Origin: Flectobacillus major DSM 103
GTDB lineage: Bacteria > Bacteroidota > Bacteroidia > Cytophagales > Spirosomataceae
Assembly: GCF_000427405.1 (NCBI RefSeq)
Contig: NZ_KE386491.1
Location: 1,595,001 to 1,659,000 of the forward strand
Direction: 5' to 3'
DNA length: 64,000 nucleotides
The notes under the pieces were generated by a model, which saw only the letters and a program-made list of their open reading frames with translations, was not told where the DNA came from and did no database searches. Below are positions 56,401-63,677 of this stretch, piece after piece (position 1 is the stretch's first letter; each line of letters starts with the position of its first letter). The position numbers and the translations under genes were made by a program.

Positions 56401-57433
56401 AGTACGTTGAGCCACTGGTAAGTTGGTTATCAAAGTTGGTATATTGTACGGTTGTTGTATCTTGACTTACTATTTCGTCAAAGTTGGTATCTTTGGCTAT
56501 TTGTACAATGTATTGTTCGGCCATTATAGAAGGATCCCACAAAAAGTAGGGGGCTTTTGCTATTGGGTATTCATCAACCAAATGAACTGTTTGGATATTA
56601 GCCGACAGTTCAGCTACGTTAGTGTTGGCGTGTTGCTCGATTACAGCACGAGTTAAGGGATGAAATGACCCTAAAGAATTACAATAACTCATTACAGAAC
56701 CTTTGATAAAATCAAGGGCTTTGTCGTAGCATGCTCCTTCGGCTGCATAACAGTAGTCGATTGGGCCTCCTGGCCAGCTACAGCTTTGGGTGTGTGGCGA
56801 ACCAAAGGAATGCCCCAATTCATGAGCAATTGTACCTATTCTAAACCAAGGATTTACAGATTCTTTACCCGACAAATAGGCTACACCACCAGCACCTGTA
56901 AAGTTTTTGGTAGTAATGTACATAACCTTGTCGTATTGAGACCTTAGCTGAACAAATTTTGGACTAGATGAGCTAGAATTCCACACATTATTTACCCGTG
57001 AAAGCATCTCAAAGATATTATTGGTATTATAATATGGGTCATCTTTGGCATTAGTCCATATATTAATGTAGCTTACAACAAGGCGAATATTCATCTCTTG
57101 TTCAAACACCTTCGATACCATGCTCATCTGGCGAATAGCATCTTTTTTAAGCAAATTGGTATCGCCTTTATAACTCTGATAAGTATCATAATCAATCTCG
57201 ATAGCAATACGAGCTACTCGGGTAATGTTGGTGGCCATTCTACTAGATTTTTTACTTTCTATGTATTTTTGAGCATTTTGAACCAACGCCAGTGTCGAGG
57301 TTGACATTTTAGAATCGTCGGTACCACATACTGGCAGAGTAGAGGCCGTTTCTTGTGCAAGGGTATTTTGCCATGTAAAAATCAGATATAGAATAGCAAG
57401 GAAAAGTTTTTTCATAAGTTGTGTATTTTTCAT
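53462..57433 (-). CDS. Large secreted metalloprotease with Fn3, propeller and T9SS domains
   Basis: 1323 residues; MKNTQLMKKLFLAILYLIFT begins the signal peptide, and a second ATG six codons later is equally good. A reprolysin-like zinc protease domain (about 70-280) holds HELGHSFGSPH (His204, Glu205, His208, His214), the HExxHxxGxxH motif. Fn3-like domains follow (about 285-480, with TYYVRVKAINRLGSAEWSNTA). Next is a long region with propeller-like repeats (SRYW, LIMFDGTKWTRF, about 620-930). Ig-like domains come after (about 930-1240, with LNAGVYSVRGIDQNGC-type PKD/Ig strands). A type IX sorting tail starts at FPNPASD and ends FLKFIVQ. It is likely released or bound at the surface and may degrade host or environmental proteins. 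Confidence 0.82.
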   Translation of the reverse strand: MKNTQLMKKLFLAILYLIFTWQNTLAQETASTLPVCGTDDSKMSTSTLALVQNAQKYIESKKSSRMATNITRVARIAIEIDYDTYQSYKGDTNLLKKDAIRQMSMVSKVFEQEMNIRLVVSYINIWTNAKDDPYYNTNNIFEMLSRVNNVWNSSSSSPKFVQLRSQYDKVMYITTKNFTGAGGVAYLSGKESVNPWFRIGTIAHELGHSFGSPHTQSCSWPGGPIDYCYAAEGACYDKALDFIKGSVMSYCNSLGSFHPLTRAVIEQHANTNVAELSANIQTVHLVDEYPIAKAPYFLWDPSIMAEQYIVQIAKDTNFDEIVSQDTTTVQYTNFDNQLTSGSTYYVRVKAINRLGSAEWSNTAKIIVSASSILPPKTINIPKSWILDLAQNNVLKVQPSANATQYEIQFTSTYDYQFSSSVQSVFFAETETKIKLNSSYNTSFWRIRTIVDTLKGAWSDPKTVLIYNSNDWVNDLHTEHLTNPSAGMTLFTYDYITNGSAQVTLKISPSNDLSKVVYEKTYSPFSYSNSKYIFRIPSLENNKSYQATLEYNMLEEYPLSYYPKGVIAQKVKTFVYQKANIDTNHVAYMGFDNIPFMGNFDLQGAITPKHFIYKSQIGIILFDLQTLAPTVLNNQTTQGALGILNTKGFYPVGENQIAVIAQMSRRLEYDGSFPKPAYAINIIDNNTLNFVSSTNISLPSNFSFYKYDTKTQYIYGYTYDKGEYIIAKIENNTFKTLLKITPPRSNLNSYSAPIWNNEYLFQRFYNNSGYTLVRYKFSDGSFTEFSNNDLENIYSSINYDFIDSKGRYWASQNNSLIMFDGTKWTRFNQSNSLITRPYVITENPTSGDIFVFDNNSILKFFDNQWSELGKIQLSVSGLSSMYVDINGLFWFLYDGFVIRYNPCTGEYATPTITPNPSSIEYGQQVSLTAQGCEKQVLWNWNSTKEKGAGLYNQSPLEASPLASTEYVAKCYYEGCTGKEANTKITIIPIVRIDSVSTVCLNQPLKVYGRVLGDFEPTNSFTQIIQSNGKEVKIKPYQIIHNTDNQVVWLSNITSLNTGDYTVHLEGSLPKAISKDTVQGKILPIPPIKITSPPACEGQTLQMSATGGQQYSFFLNNRTLVSTNDHASIEKALLSTNQSYAKVIGYGANGCQNSDSTRITVYALPQISINAPSQVYQSGVLTLGVNGASTYNWTGPANFVASSAAITILNVQLANAGVYSVRGIDQNGCTNTAEVKIEVLIPLSTQEEINQAIKVFPNPASDILSVQTSLKDDVQLNITDSQGRYRYMSTFRQSTQIPLREFTSGVYFIHLRNTNTETFLKFIVQ

Positions 57434-57445
57434 GAAAGATTATAA

Positions 57446-57453
57446 CAAATGTA
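57446..57453 (-). promoter_or_regulatory. Candidate -7 box for the metalloprotease gene
   Basis: Minus-strand TACATTTG fits TAnnTTTG and lies 13 bp before the ATG at 57433 (31 bp before the second ATG). No TTG is found at the expected distance upstream. Confidence 0.3.
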
Positions 57454-57702
57454 AAAGATAGTATATCAGAAAAGTTACCATAAAATAAAATTTATTTGTA
57501 TAAAACGGTTTTTGTCTATGATTTTTTTGTGATTGCAGGATGCTGTTGTATAGGAATAATAAATGTAAAATGACATTTTCGGTATTATAGTACTGATTGA
57601 ATAATATTTTTGAATAATTATGGATTGTCAGGATATGAAAATTCTTAGAATTACTTAGCTTTGATAATAAATTCAAATAAAAGCTGTTTAACAATCTATC
57701 AA

Positions 57703-58785
57703 ATGTCACTTCAGAAACAATCAATCAGAGTTCTTGTTGTAGGGTGTGGAAATATGGGGGCTTCTCATGCCATTGCTTATCAGTCAACCGAAGGTTTTGA
57801 AATTTGTGGAATCGTGTCTACTGGCAAAAGTAAGGAAGTACTCAATGAGCGATTAGGCGGAGGATATGCCCTTTTTAATGACTATGCCGAAGCCCTAAAC
57901 GCTACCAAGCCCGATGCAGTATGTATTTCGACGTATCCCGATACGCACGAGGCTTTTGCTGTAATGGCCTTAGAGGCGGGTTGTCATGTATTCATTGAAA
58001 AACCCCTTGCCGATACAGTAGCAGGAGCACAACGAGTGGCTGATTTGGCCAAAGAAAAGGGTAAAAAAGTAGTGGTGGGTTATATTCTTCGTCATCATCC
58101 ATCTTGGGAGAAGTTTGTCGAAATTGCACACGACTTGGGCCGTCCTTTGGTCATGCGAATGAACCTTAATCAGCAAAGCCACGGAGTTATGTGGAATGTT
58201 CACCGCAATTTGATGAAAAGCCTTAGCCCGATTGTTGATTGTGGGGTGCATTATATCGATGTGATGTGCCAAATGACTCGCTCAAAACCTATACAAGTTA
58301 ATGCCATAGGGGCAAGGTTAACCGACGATATTCCTGAAGGAAATTATAATTATGGACAGCTCCAAATTCGTTTTGAAGATGGCTCAGTGGGTTGGTACGA
58401 AGCAGGATGGGGGCCTATGATGAGCGAAACAGCTTTTTTTGTGAAAGATGTAATTGGCCCTAAAGGCTGTGTGTCTATTGTGGCTAAAGAGGCTGGTAGT
58501 GTAGGCAAATCTGACAATGTGGACTCGCATACCAAAACCGAGTCGCTGAGGGTACATTATGCCAATATTGATGAAAATAATGCCTTTACTAAGCCCGACG
58601 AGTGGATAAACCTTACCGACGAACCCGACCACCAAGAGCTTTGTAACCGTGAACAACGCTTTTTCTTGAAAGCCCTACAGGAAGATTTGGACTTAACCGA
58701 CCATTTGGAGGATGCCGTAAATAGCCTTAGAATAGCCTTCGCTTGCGACGAATCAGTAAAAACTGGGTTGCCAGTAATGTTATAA
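57703..58785 (+). CDS. Gfo/Idh/MocA family oxidoreductase
   Basis: 360 residues from the ATG giving MSLQKQSIRVLVVGCGNMGAS; an upstream in-frame start at 57661 would add an unlikely leader. The Rossmann dinucleotide motif VVGCGNMGASHAIAYQ, the ISTYPDTHEAFAVMALEAGCHVFIEKPLADT block (EKP motif with catalytic Lys) and the substrate-domain SPIVDCGVHYIDVMCQM (D-x-x-x-H) are all present. Members oxidise or isomerise sugars and related polyols with NAD(P). The substrate is unknown. A terminator follows. Confidence 0.92.
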   Translation: MSLQKQSIRVLVVGCGNMGASHAIAYQSTEGFEICGIVSTGKSKEVLNERLGGGYALFNDYAEALNATKPDAVCISTYPDTHEAFAVMALEAGCHVFIEKPLADTVAGAQRVADLAKEKGKKVVVGYILRHHPSWEKFVEIAHDLGRPLVMRMNLNQQSHGVMWNVHRNLMKSLSPIVDCGVHYIDVMCQMTRSKPIQVNAIGARLTDDIPEGNYNYGQLQIRFEDGSVGWYEAGWGPMMSETAFFVKDVIGPKGCVSIVAKEAGSVGKSDNVDSHTKTESLRVHYANIDENNAFTKPDEWINLTDEPDHQELCNREQRFFLKALQEDLDLTDHLEDAVNSLRIAFACDESVKTGLPVML

Positions 58786-58827
58786 TTATAACAAATATCG
58801 CTTTGCTTTGGCAAAGAAGTGGTCAAT

Positions 58828-58865
58828 AAAAACCCGAAAATCCCTTGAAAGTTTTCGGGTTTTTA
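58828..58865 (+). terminator. Terminator after the Gfo/Idh/MocA gene
   Basis: Stem AAAAACCCGAAAA / TTTTCGGGTTTTT (perfect), loop TCCCTTGAAAG, ending in the T-run of the arm. Confidence 0.8.
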
Positions 58866-58928
58866 TTGACCTTTGTTTTTTGTGGTACAAAAATCAGTAC
58901 CTAACTTCTCCTCAAAACGCTATTTCTC

Positions 58929-59873
58929 ATGAACCGAATCGACCGTATTACGGCAATTTTGATTCAACTACAGTCAAAAAAAATAGTAAAAGCCCAAGAA
59001 ATTGCCGACCGATTCGAGATAAGTCTCCGAACGGTTTACCGTGACATTCGTACCCTCGAAGAAGCCGGAGTACCTATTATTGGCGAAGCAGGGGTAGGGT
59101 ATAGTATTATGGAGGGGTATCGACTGCCTCCCATTATGTTTACCAAAGAAGAGGCCACGGCCTTTATGACAGCCGAAAAACTGGTAGAAAAACTCACTGA
59201 TAATTTTACCAAAACTACCTATCAGTCAGCTATGTATAAGGTAAAGGCAGTGCTAAAACTTGCCGAAAAAGACTATCTCGATCTTATTTCGGCACATATC
59301 GAAGTGCTAGAAAATCCGTATTTGCCCAAACACAATAACGAAACAGTACATCTTCAAAAAATCTTGCATAGTATTTCAGAAAGAAGAGTTTTAAAAATGG
59401 AATATTTTGCCAATCATAGCCAAGAAAGTACCACTAGGCTGGTTGAACCCGTCGGGATTTTTCTGCTGGCAACAGCTTGGCACTTAATTGCGTATTGTCA
59501 GTTGCGTAAGGACTATCGTAATTTTCGGATTGATAGGGTTGTACATATTGAAGAAACCAATCAGTTTTTTGAAAAAGAACATCCCGCTCTTCAAAACTAC
59601 CTGCCTCAAATGACTCGTCGAGAAAATATCCATACCGTTATTATTCGGGTAAAAAAAGAGGTGGTTCGGTACTTTGGTGACCAAAAATTTTATAACGGTT
59701 TTGTATCTCAAAAAGACTTAGGCGACGAAGTTGAAATGACCTTCTTGACATCTTCTATCAATGGATTTGCTCATTGGTATTTGAACTTTGGAGAATATGC
59801 CCAAATCGTCGAGCCTCAAGCTTTGCGAGATAAGGTAAAACAGATTGTAGAAAAAATGTTGGGATATTTGTGA
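58929..59873 (+). CDS. YafY/DeoR-type regulator with WYL domain
   Basis: 314 residues. The N-terminal winged helix (MNRIDRITAILIQLQSKKIV, KAQEIADRFEISLRTVYRDI, RTLEEAGVPI) is of the HTH_11 kind. The central WYL domain (about 135-215) has RVLKMEYFANHSQESTTRLV, EPVGIFLLATAWHLIAYCQL and RKDYRNFRIDRV, where the W-Y-L positions read WHL. A WCX extension finishes it. WYL regulators bind small ligands or nucleic-acid fragments. The DinB-type gene starts 75 bp downstream, a common YafY-DinB pairing, so it probably controls that gene. Confidence 0.9.
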   Translation: MNRIDRITAILIQLQSKKIVKAQEIADRFEISLRTVYRDIRTLEEAGVPIIGEAGVGYSIMEGYRLPPIMFTKEEATAFMTAEKLVEKLTDNFTKTTYQSAMYKVKAVLKLAEKDYLDLISAHIEVLENPYLPKHNNETVHLQKILHSISERRVLKMEYFANHSQESTTRLVEPVGIFLLATAWHLIAYCQLRKDYRNFRIDRVVHIEETNQFFEKEHPALQNYLPQMTRRENIHTVIIRVKKEVVRYFGDQKFYNGFVSQKDLGDEVEMTFLTSSINGFAHWYLNFGEYAQIVEPQALRDKVKQIVEKMLGYL

Positions 59874-59948
59874 AATACACAAGTTCTACTGACATAGGGC
59901 TGTCATAAACGGGTATTTACTTTGTTGTATCAACTAAACAAAACAATT

Positions 59949-60446
59949 ATGACAGTGATTGAACAATTCCAAAGAGAGTTTGAAAGCGAAGTTCTTACCA
60001 CTCGCAAAATGCTGAGTATTGTACCTCAAGACAAATTTGAATGGCAACCTCACCCCAAAAGTATGACCCTCAAGCGACTCGCAACTCATGTGGCCGAGCT
60101 ACCAAGCTGGATTGGAATGACCCTTACAACCTCCGAACTTGATTTTGAGAATAATGCCTACGAACCTCAAGTAATTAGCTCTACCGCCGATTTATTGGCT
60201 TATTTCGAGCAAAACGTTCTGGACGGACGTGAATATCTCAAAAATGCTAAAGAAGAACAACTATCAGAAATATGGACACTGCGAAGTGGGGCTACGGTAT
60301 ATAGTTCCGACCCCAAAGTAGATGTACTTCGTATGTCTTTTTCACAAACAATTCATCATCGAGCTCAATTAGGTGTTTTCTTACGCCTTTTAGATATACC
60401 TATTCCAGGAAGTTATGGGCCAAGTGCCGATGATATGAGCTTCTAA
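59949..60446 (+). CDS. DinB-family protein
   Basis: 165 residues from ATG 59949. It has the four-helix DinB/YfiT bundle: a first helix with FEWQPHPKSMTLKRLATHVA (metal His in THVAELPSW) and the last helix with FSQTIHHRAQLGVFLRLLDI (HHRAQ pair), giving the three-His metal site. DinB-like proteins act as metal-dependent thiol (bacillithiol/mycothiol) transferases or hydrolases, or are stress-induced proteins of unclear role. The WYL regulator gene upstream likely controls it. A repeat element follows. Confidence 0.85.
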   Translation: MTVIEQFQREFESEVLTTRKMLSIVPQDKFEWQPHPKSMTLKRLATHVAELPSWIGMTLTTSELDFENNAYEPQVISSTADLLAYFEQNVLDGREYLKNAKEEQLSEIWTLRSGATVYSSDPKVDVLRMSFSQTIHHRAQLGVFLRLLDIPIPGSYGPSADDMSF

Positions 60447-60465
60447 GAAGAACTAACCTAATATC

Positions 60466-60682
60466 CCAAATATATTAGATCAAACAAGGCGGTAGAAAAA
60501 CTAATTTCTACCGCCTTGTTTGATCTAATAGTCTATAAACACCTATCATTTGTGTGCTTTTTTATCCTAATAGGGTGCAACTGAAGTCACATCCTATTAG
60601 GATAAAAGTACGATGGTCAGCCTCGTGAACCCCAACACCAATAGGAGGGACTTTTAATACTACCTAAAATTCGAGATGACTC
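60466..60682. repeat. Palindromic intergenic repeat, copy D (divergent)
   Basis: Between convergent genes ending at 60446 and 60723. Perfect 26-bp stem TATTAGATCAAACAAGGCGG-type arm at 60473-60498 pairing to 60505-60530 around loop AACTAA. The right end GAGATGACTC (60673-60682) differs by one base from the copy A end, and AAAATTCGAGATGACTCGTG follows the copy A right flank closely. The left end is not recognisable. A second hairpin (TTTTATCCTAATAGG / CCTATTAGGATAAAA, 60560-60606) lies inside. Related to copies A-C by the ends, with a different hairpin sequence. Confidence 0.55.
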
Positions 60683-60722
60683 GTGTTTTCAGATAAAATA
60701 ATGAGTATTTGCTGAAAATACC

Positions 60723-61727
60723 TTACTTATTTTGCAACAACTGAATATCAGGCGTTGAATTATCTTCGAGCGAAACTCTGCCTCTTTCTTTTCTTACAAT
60801 TCTCGAATACAACCCAACTTCTTGGCTAAACAAGAACGTAAAGAATAATTTAGTGAATGAAGTATGATATTTGAGATTATCATAAAACTCAGGAGCAGTA
60901 GCCTTTAGCTTAGGCAAGTTGTTCCAAGGTACAGAAGGCATATCGTGGTGTTCGTTGTGGTATCCAACGTTCATATTGATAGTGTTCAATCCACCATAAT
61001 AGCTATAAGTTTCTTGGTTTTTGTCCAACACCAAATAGTGTTCCTGAATCCAGCGAGCTCCAAGTGGGTGCAAGCCTACCGAAAACATAAAGCTAGCTCC
61101 TAGATAAGCCAAAGCAGGCCAGCCCATAGTATAAACAATAGCAGCATCAAAAGCCAACTGACAAACAATGTTCATGATAACAAAACGGTCAAATACTGCC
61201 AATTCTAAGCAACGCAAAGTTCTGATTGCTTGAAAAATTGGGAAGAACAACAACCACAACATTTTACCAATAAAATAGTTATTAATCAATTTAGCTTCCC
61301 AGAAGTCAGGTAGGTCGGCATCTAACTCATGAACCCCCTGAAACGCATGATGTTTGAGGTGATAGTTTTTGAATGAAATGGCTGTTGGAGCTAATGAAGG
61401 GAAATTGGCAATAATCCCTGCATATACATTCCAAGAAGGCTTTTTGAAAATAAGGTTGTGGGCTGCTTCGTGAATACATACAAACAATGTATGTGTAGGA
61501 AACGCTCCGATGCACCATGCTGCCGCTAAAATTACCCACCAAGCTTGGTCTTTTACTAAATAGGCCATAACAACTTGAAGTGATACACACCCTAAAATCC
61601 AGGCAAATGTCATTGGATTTTTAGTAATTAATTTTTTTACCTCAGGGTGGGCTTTGATAATTTCACGTGTACGGATACGATGTGGTTCCGTACCAGAAAC
61701 ATAGGTAAAATCTTTTTGATAAGCCAT
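60723..61727 (-). CDS. Fatty-acid desaturase resembling sphingolipid delta-4 desaturase (DES)
   Basis: 334 residues with about four membrane helices and the three desaturase His boxes: HEAAH (86-90), HLKHH (123-127) and NEHHD near 259. The N-terminus DFTYVSGTEPHRIRTREIIKAHPEVKKLI matches the DES/DEGS lead-in (PHxxRR-x-x-IL-x-x-HPEI), and HPLGARWIQEHYLV, TYSYYGGLN, NVGYHNEHHDMPSVP, YDNLKYHTS fit the dihydroceramide delta-4 desaturase family nearly block by block. Bacteroidota make dihydroceramide lipids, so it may desaturate a sphingoid base. That is inference; a generic acyl desaturase is possible. A good promoter lies upstream. Confidence 0.85.
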   Translation of the reverse strand: MAYQKDFTYVSGTEPHRIRTREIIKAHPEVKKLITKNPMTFAWILGCVSLQVVMAYLVKDQAWWVILAAAWCIGAFPTHTLFVCIHEAAHNLIFKKPSWNVYAGIIANFPSLAPTAISFKNYHLKHHAFQGVHELDADLPDFWEAKLINNYFIGKMLWLLFFPIFQAIRTLRCLELAVFDRFVIMNIVCQLAFDAAIVYTMGWPALAYLGASFMFSVGLHPLGARWIQEHYLVLDKNQETYSYYGGLNTINMNVGYHNEHHDMPSVPWNNLPKLKATAPEFYDNLKYHTSFTKLFFTFLFSQEVGLYSRIVRKERGRVSLEDNSTPDIQLLQNK

Positions 61728-61806
61728 TCGTTCGGGATTTGTTTAATTTAGATTATGATTAATGTTATATTTTCGGGTTTGATTGATTTTAGCAAAGAAA
61801 ATCTTT

Positions 61807-61837
61807 CAAATATATAGCGAACTTTGCGTTTTATCAA
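61807..61837 (-). promoter_or_regulatory. Bacteroidota-type promoter for the desaturase gene
   Basis: Minus strand: TTG (61837-61835), a 20-bp spacer, then TATATTTG (61814-61807), a full match to TTG-N17-23-TAnnTTTG. The predicted transcript would have a leader of about 70 nt before the ATG at 61727. The remaining gap to 62097 (divergent fucosidase gene) shows a weaker plus-strand TATTTTTG at 62035-62042. Confidence 0.62.
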
Positions 61838-62097
61838 TTTGTTTACAAATTAATCCATTTTTTGAGCTGAATAAAATGACATGAGTCACTGGCAAATACC
61901 TGCAATTGCTAGCTGTTTTTACTAAAAACTTAAAAAGATACAATTTGCCCTAATAGGCCTCTCTTGCACACTGCTTTGATTAAACCCTTTGATTTACCCT
62001 TACAAAGCCCTCCATAGTCGTTAGTTTTTGAGTATATTTTTGGCTTTTCAACTTTCACATGTAAAGATTATTTTCTTACGCTCAATTTTCAAAAATT

Positions 62098-63456
62098 ATG
62101 AAAAAAAGTATCTTATCATTGATGTTGGCCGCTACCGCAGCGATGTCAATGGGACAAACGGGGAGGGCTTTGGTAAAACCAACGGCTCGCCAACTCAATT
62201 GGCAAAAACTCGAAACAACGGCATTTATTCACTTTACGGTTAATACCTTTACCGACAAAGAATGGGGCGAAGGTACAGAGTCGCCATCGATATTTAATCC
62301 AACAAAGTTAGATGCTCGTCAGTGGGTAAAAGCCCTTAAAGATGGGGGTTTCAAAATCGCAATTATTACTGCCAAACACCACGATGGTTTTTGTTTGTGG
62401 CCTTCAAAATATACCAATCATTCGGTAAAAAGTAGTCCTTACAAAGATGGAAAAGGCGATGTTGTCAAAGAAGTAGCCGATGCTTGTAAAGAATTTGGGC
62501 TAAAATTTGGGGTGTACTTGTCACCTTGGGACCGCCACGAGCCTAGCTACGGAACGGCTTCGTACAACAATTACTACAAAAATCAGTTGCGAGAATTGCT
62601 AACCAATTATGGCGAAATAGCAGAAGTATGGTTTGATGGAGCAAAGGGTGAAAATGCTAAAGACATGGAATATGATTTCAAAGGTTTTTGGCAAATTGTG
62701 CGTGAATTACAGCCTAATGCGGTGATGTTTTCGGATGCAGGCCCAGATGTACGTTGGGTAGGTAACGAAGCAGGAAACGCTGGCGAAACGTGTTGGTCAA
62801 CTATCAATGCCGAGGGCTTAGCACCGGGCAAGGCCGATGCCAATTACCTCAATGTAGGCAGTGAAAATGGTAAAAGCTGGATTCCTGCCGAAACCGATGT
62901 GTCGATTCGTCCAGGTTGGTTTTGGCACGAAAAAGAAAATAACAAAGTAAGAACGCCAAGCAATTTGGTGAATTTATATTACCAATCAGTAGGGCGAAAT
63001 AGCTTGTTGTTATTGAATATTCCGCCCAATACCGAGGGGCTGTTTGAGCAAAAAGATGTACAAAATATCAAAGAGTTTAGAAATATCTTGAACGAAACAT
63101 TTGCCAATAACTTGGTAAGTGCCCAAAGCAAGCAACTAGTTGATCAAAAACTCGAAACGGCTATTCAGGTAAAAACCAATAACCCTTTGGTGATAAACCT
63201 GAGTAAGTCGGTCACTTTCGATAGAATTTCTTTACAAGAAAATATTGCTGAAGGACAAAGAGTGAAGTCGTTCAAAATTGAATATTGGCAAGATGGTTCT
63301 TGGAAGCCTTTGGCCACAAGCACAACCATTGGGTACAAACGATTATTGCGTTTTCCTTCGGTAACATCCAACAAGCTTCGTTTAACTGTCTTAGAGGCTT
63401 TAGCTCCAACATTATTAGGAGAGTTTGGGGTTTATAAAGCGTCGTCGAGAGAATAA
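62098..63456 (+). CDS. GH29 alpha-L-fucosidase
   Basis: 452 residues with a signal peptide (MKKSILSLMLAATAAMSMGQ). The (beta/alpha)8 domain carries FIHFTVNTFTDKEWGEGTES, IITAKHHDGFCLWPSKYTNHSV, GVYLSPWDRHEPSYG and the catalytic nucleophile Asp180 in EVWFDGAKG, and a C-terminal beta-sandwich (about 330-450) follows. This is the GH29 subfamily pattern (VWFDGA). It cleaves alpha-linked L-fucose from glycans in the periplasm. The C-terminal domain includes a discoidin-like stretch (FKIEYWQDGSWKPLATSTTIG). Confidence 0.94.
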   Translation: MKKSILSLMLAATAAMSMGQTGRALVKPTARQLNWQKLETTAFIHFTVNTFTDKEWGEGTESPSIFNPTKLDARQWVKALKDGGFKIAIITAKHHDGFCLWPSKYTNHSVKSSPYKDGKGDVVKEVADACKEFGLKFGVYLSPWDRHEPSYGTASYNNYYKNQLRELLTNYGEIAEVWFDGAKGENAKDMEYDFKGFWQIVRELQPNAVMFSDAGPDVRWVGNEAGNAGETCWSTINAEGLAPGKADANYLNVGSENGKSWIPAETDVSIRPGWFWHEKENNKVRTPSNLVNLYYQSVGRNSLLLLNIPPNTEGLFEQKDVQNIKEFRNILNETFANNLVSAQSKQLVDQKLETAIQVKTNNPLVINLSKSVTFDRISLQENIAEGQRVKSFKIEYWQDGSWKPLATSTTIGYKRLLRFPSVTSNKLRLTVLEALAPTLLGEFGVYKASSRE

Positions 63457-63463
63457 TAAATAT

Positions 63464-63652
63464 AAGTCCTCATTTTGGTACTAGGATTATTCTCCGACGG
63501 TATGTCAAAAAAGCGGTCGAAAACAATTTTCGACCGCTTTTTTGATATTATTTTTAGGTACAAAATATTATGGCTCTATTGCTGCAAAGTGTACATAAAG
63601 AATAATCCCTCATGGGCTCAATCTCAATTCACTCAATTAGGGATGACTCATG
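63464..63652. repeat. Palindromic intergenic repeat, copy C (full length, inverted relative to A)
   Basis: Between convergent genes ending at 63456 and 63678. Right end GGGATGACTC (63640-63649) is identical to the copy A end; the left end (AAGTCCTCAT, about 63464) is degraded. The central hairpin at 63505-63545 has arms TCAAAAAAGCGGTCGAAAA / TTTTCGACCGCTTTTTTGA. The inner word GGCTCTATTGC (63572-63582) is the reverse complement of the copy A word, and long flanks match copy A in reverse, so it is the same about 185-bp element in the opposite orientation. Confidence 0.8.
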
Positions 63653-63677
63653 CTTTTATGGGGTTATCAAATAGGTT

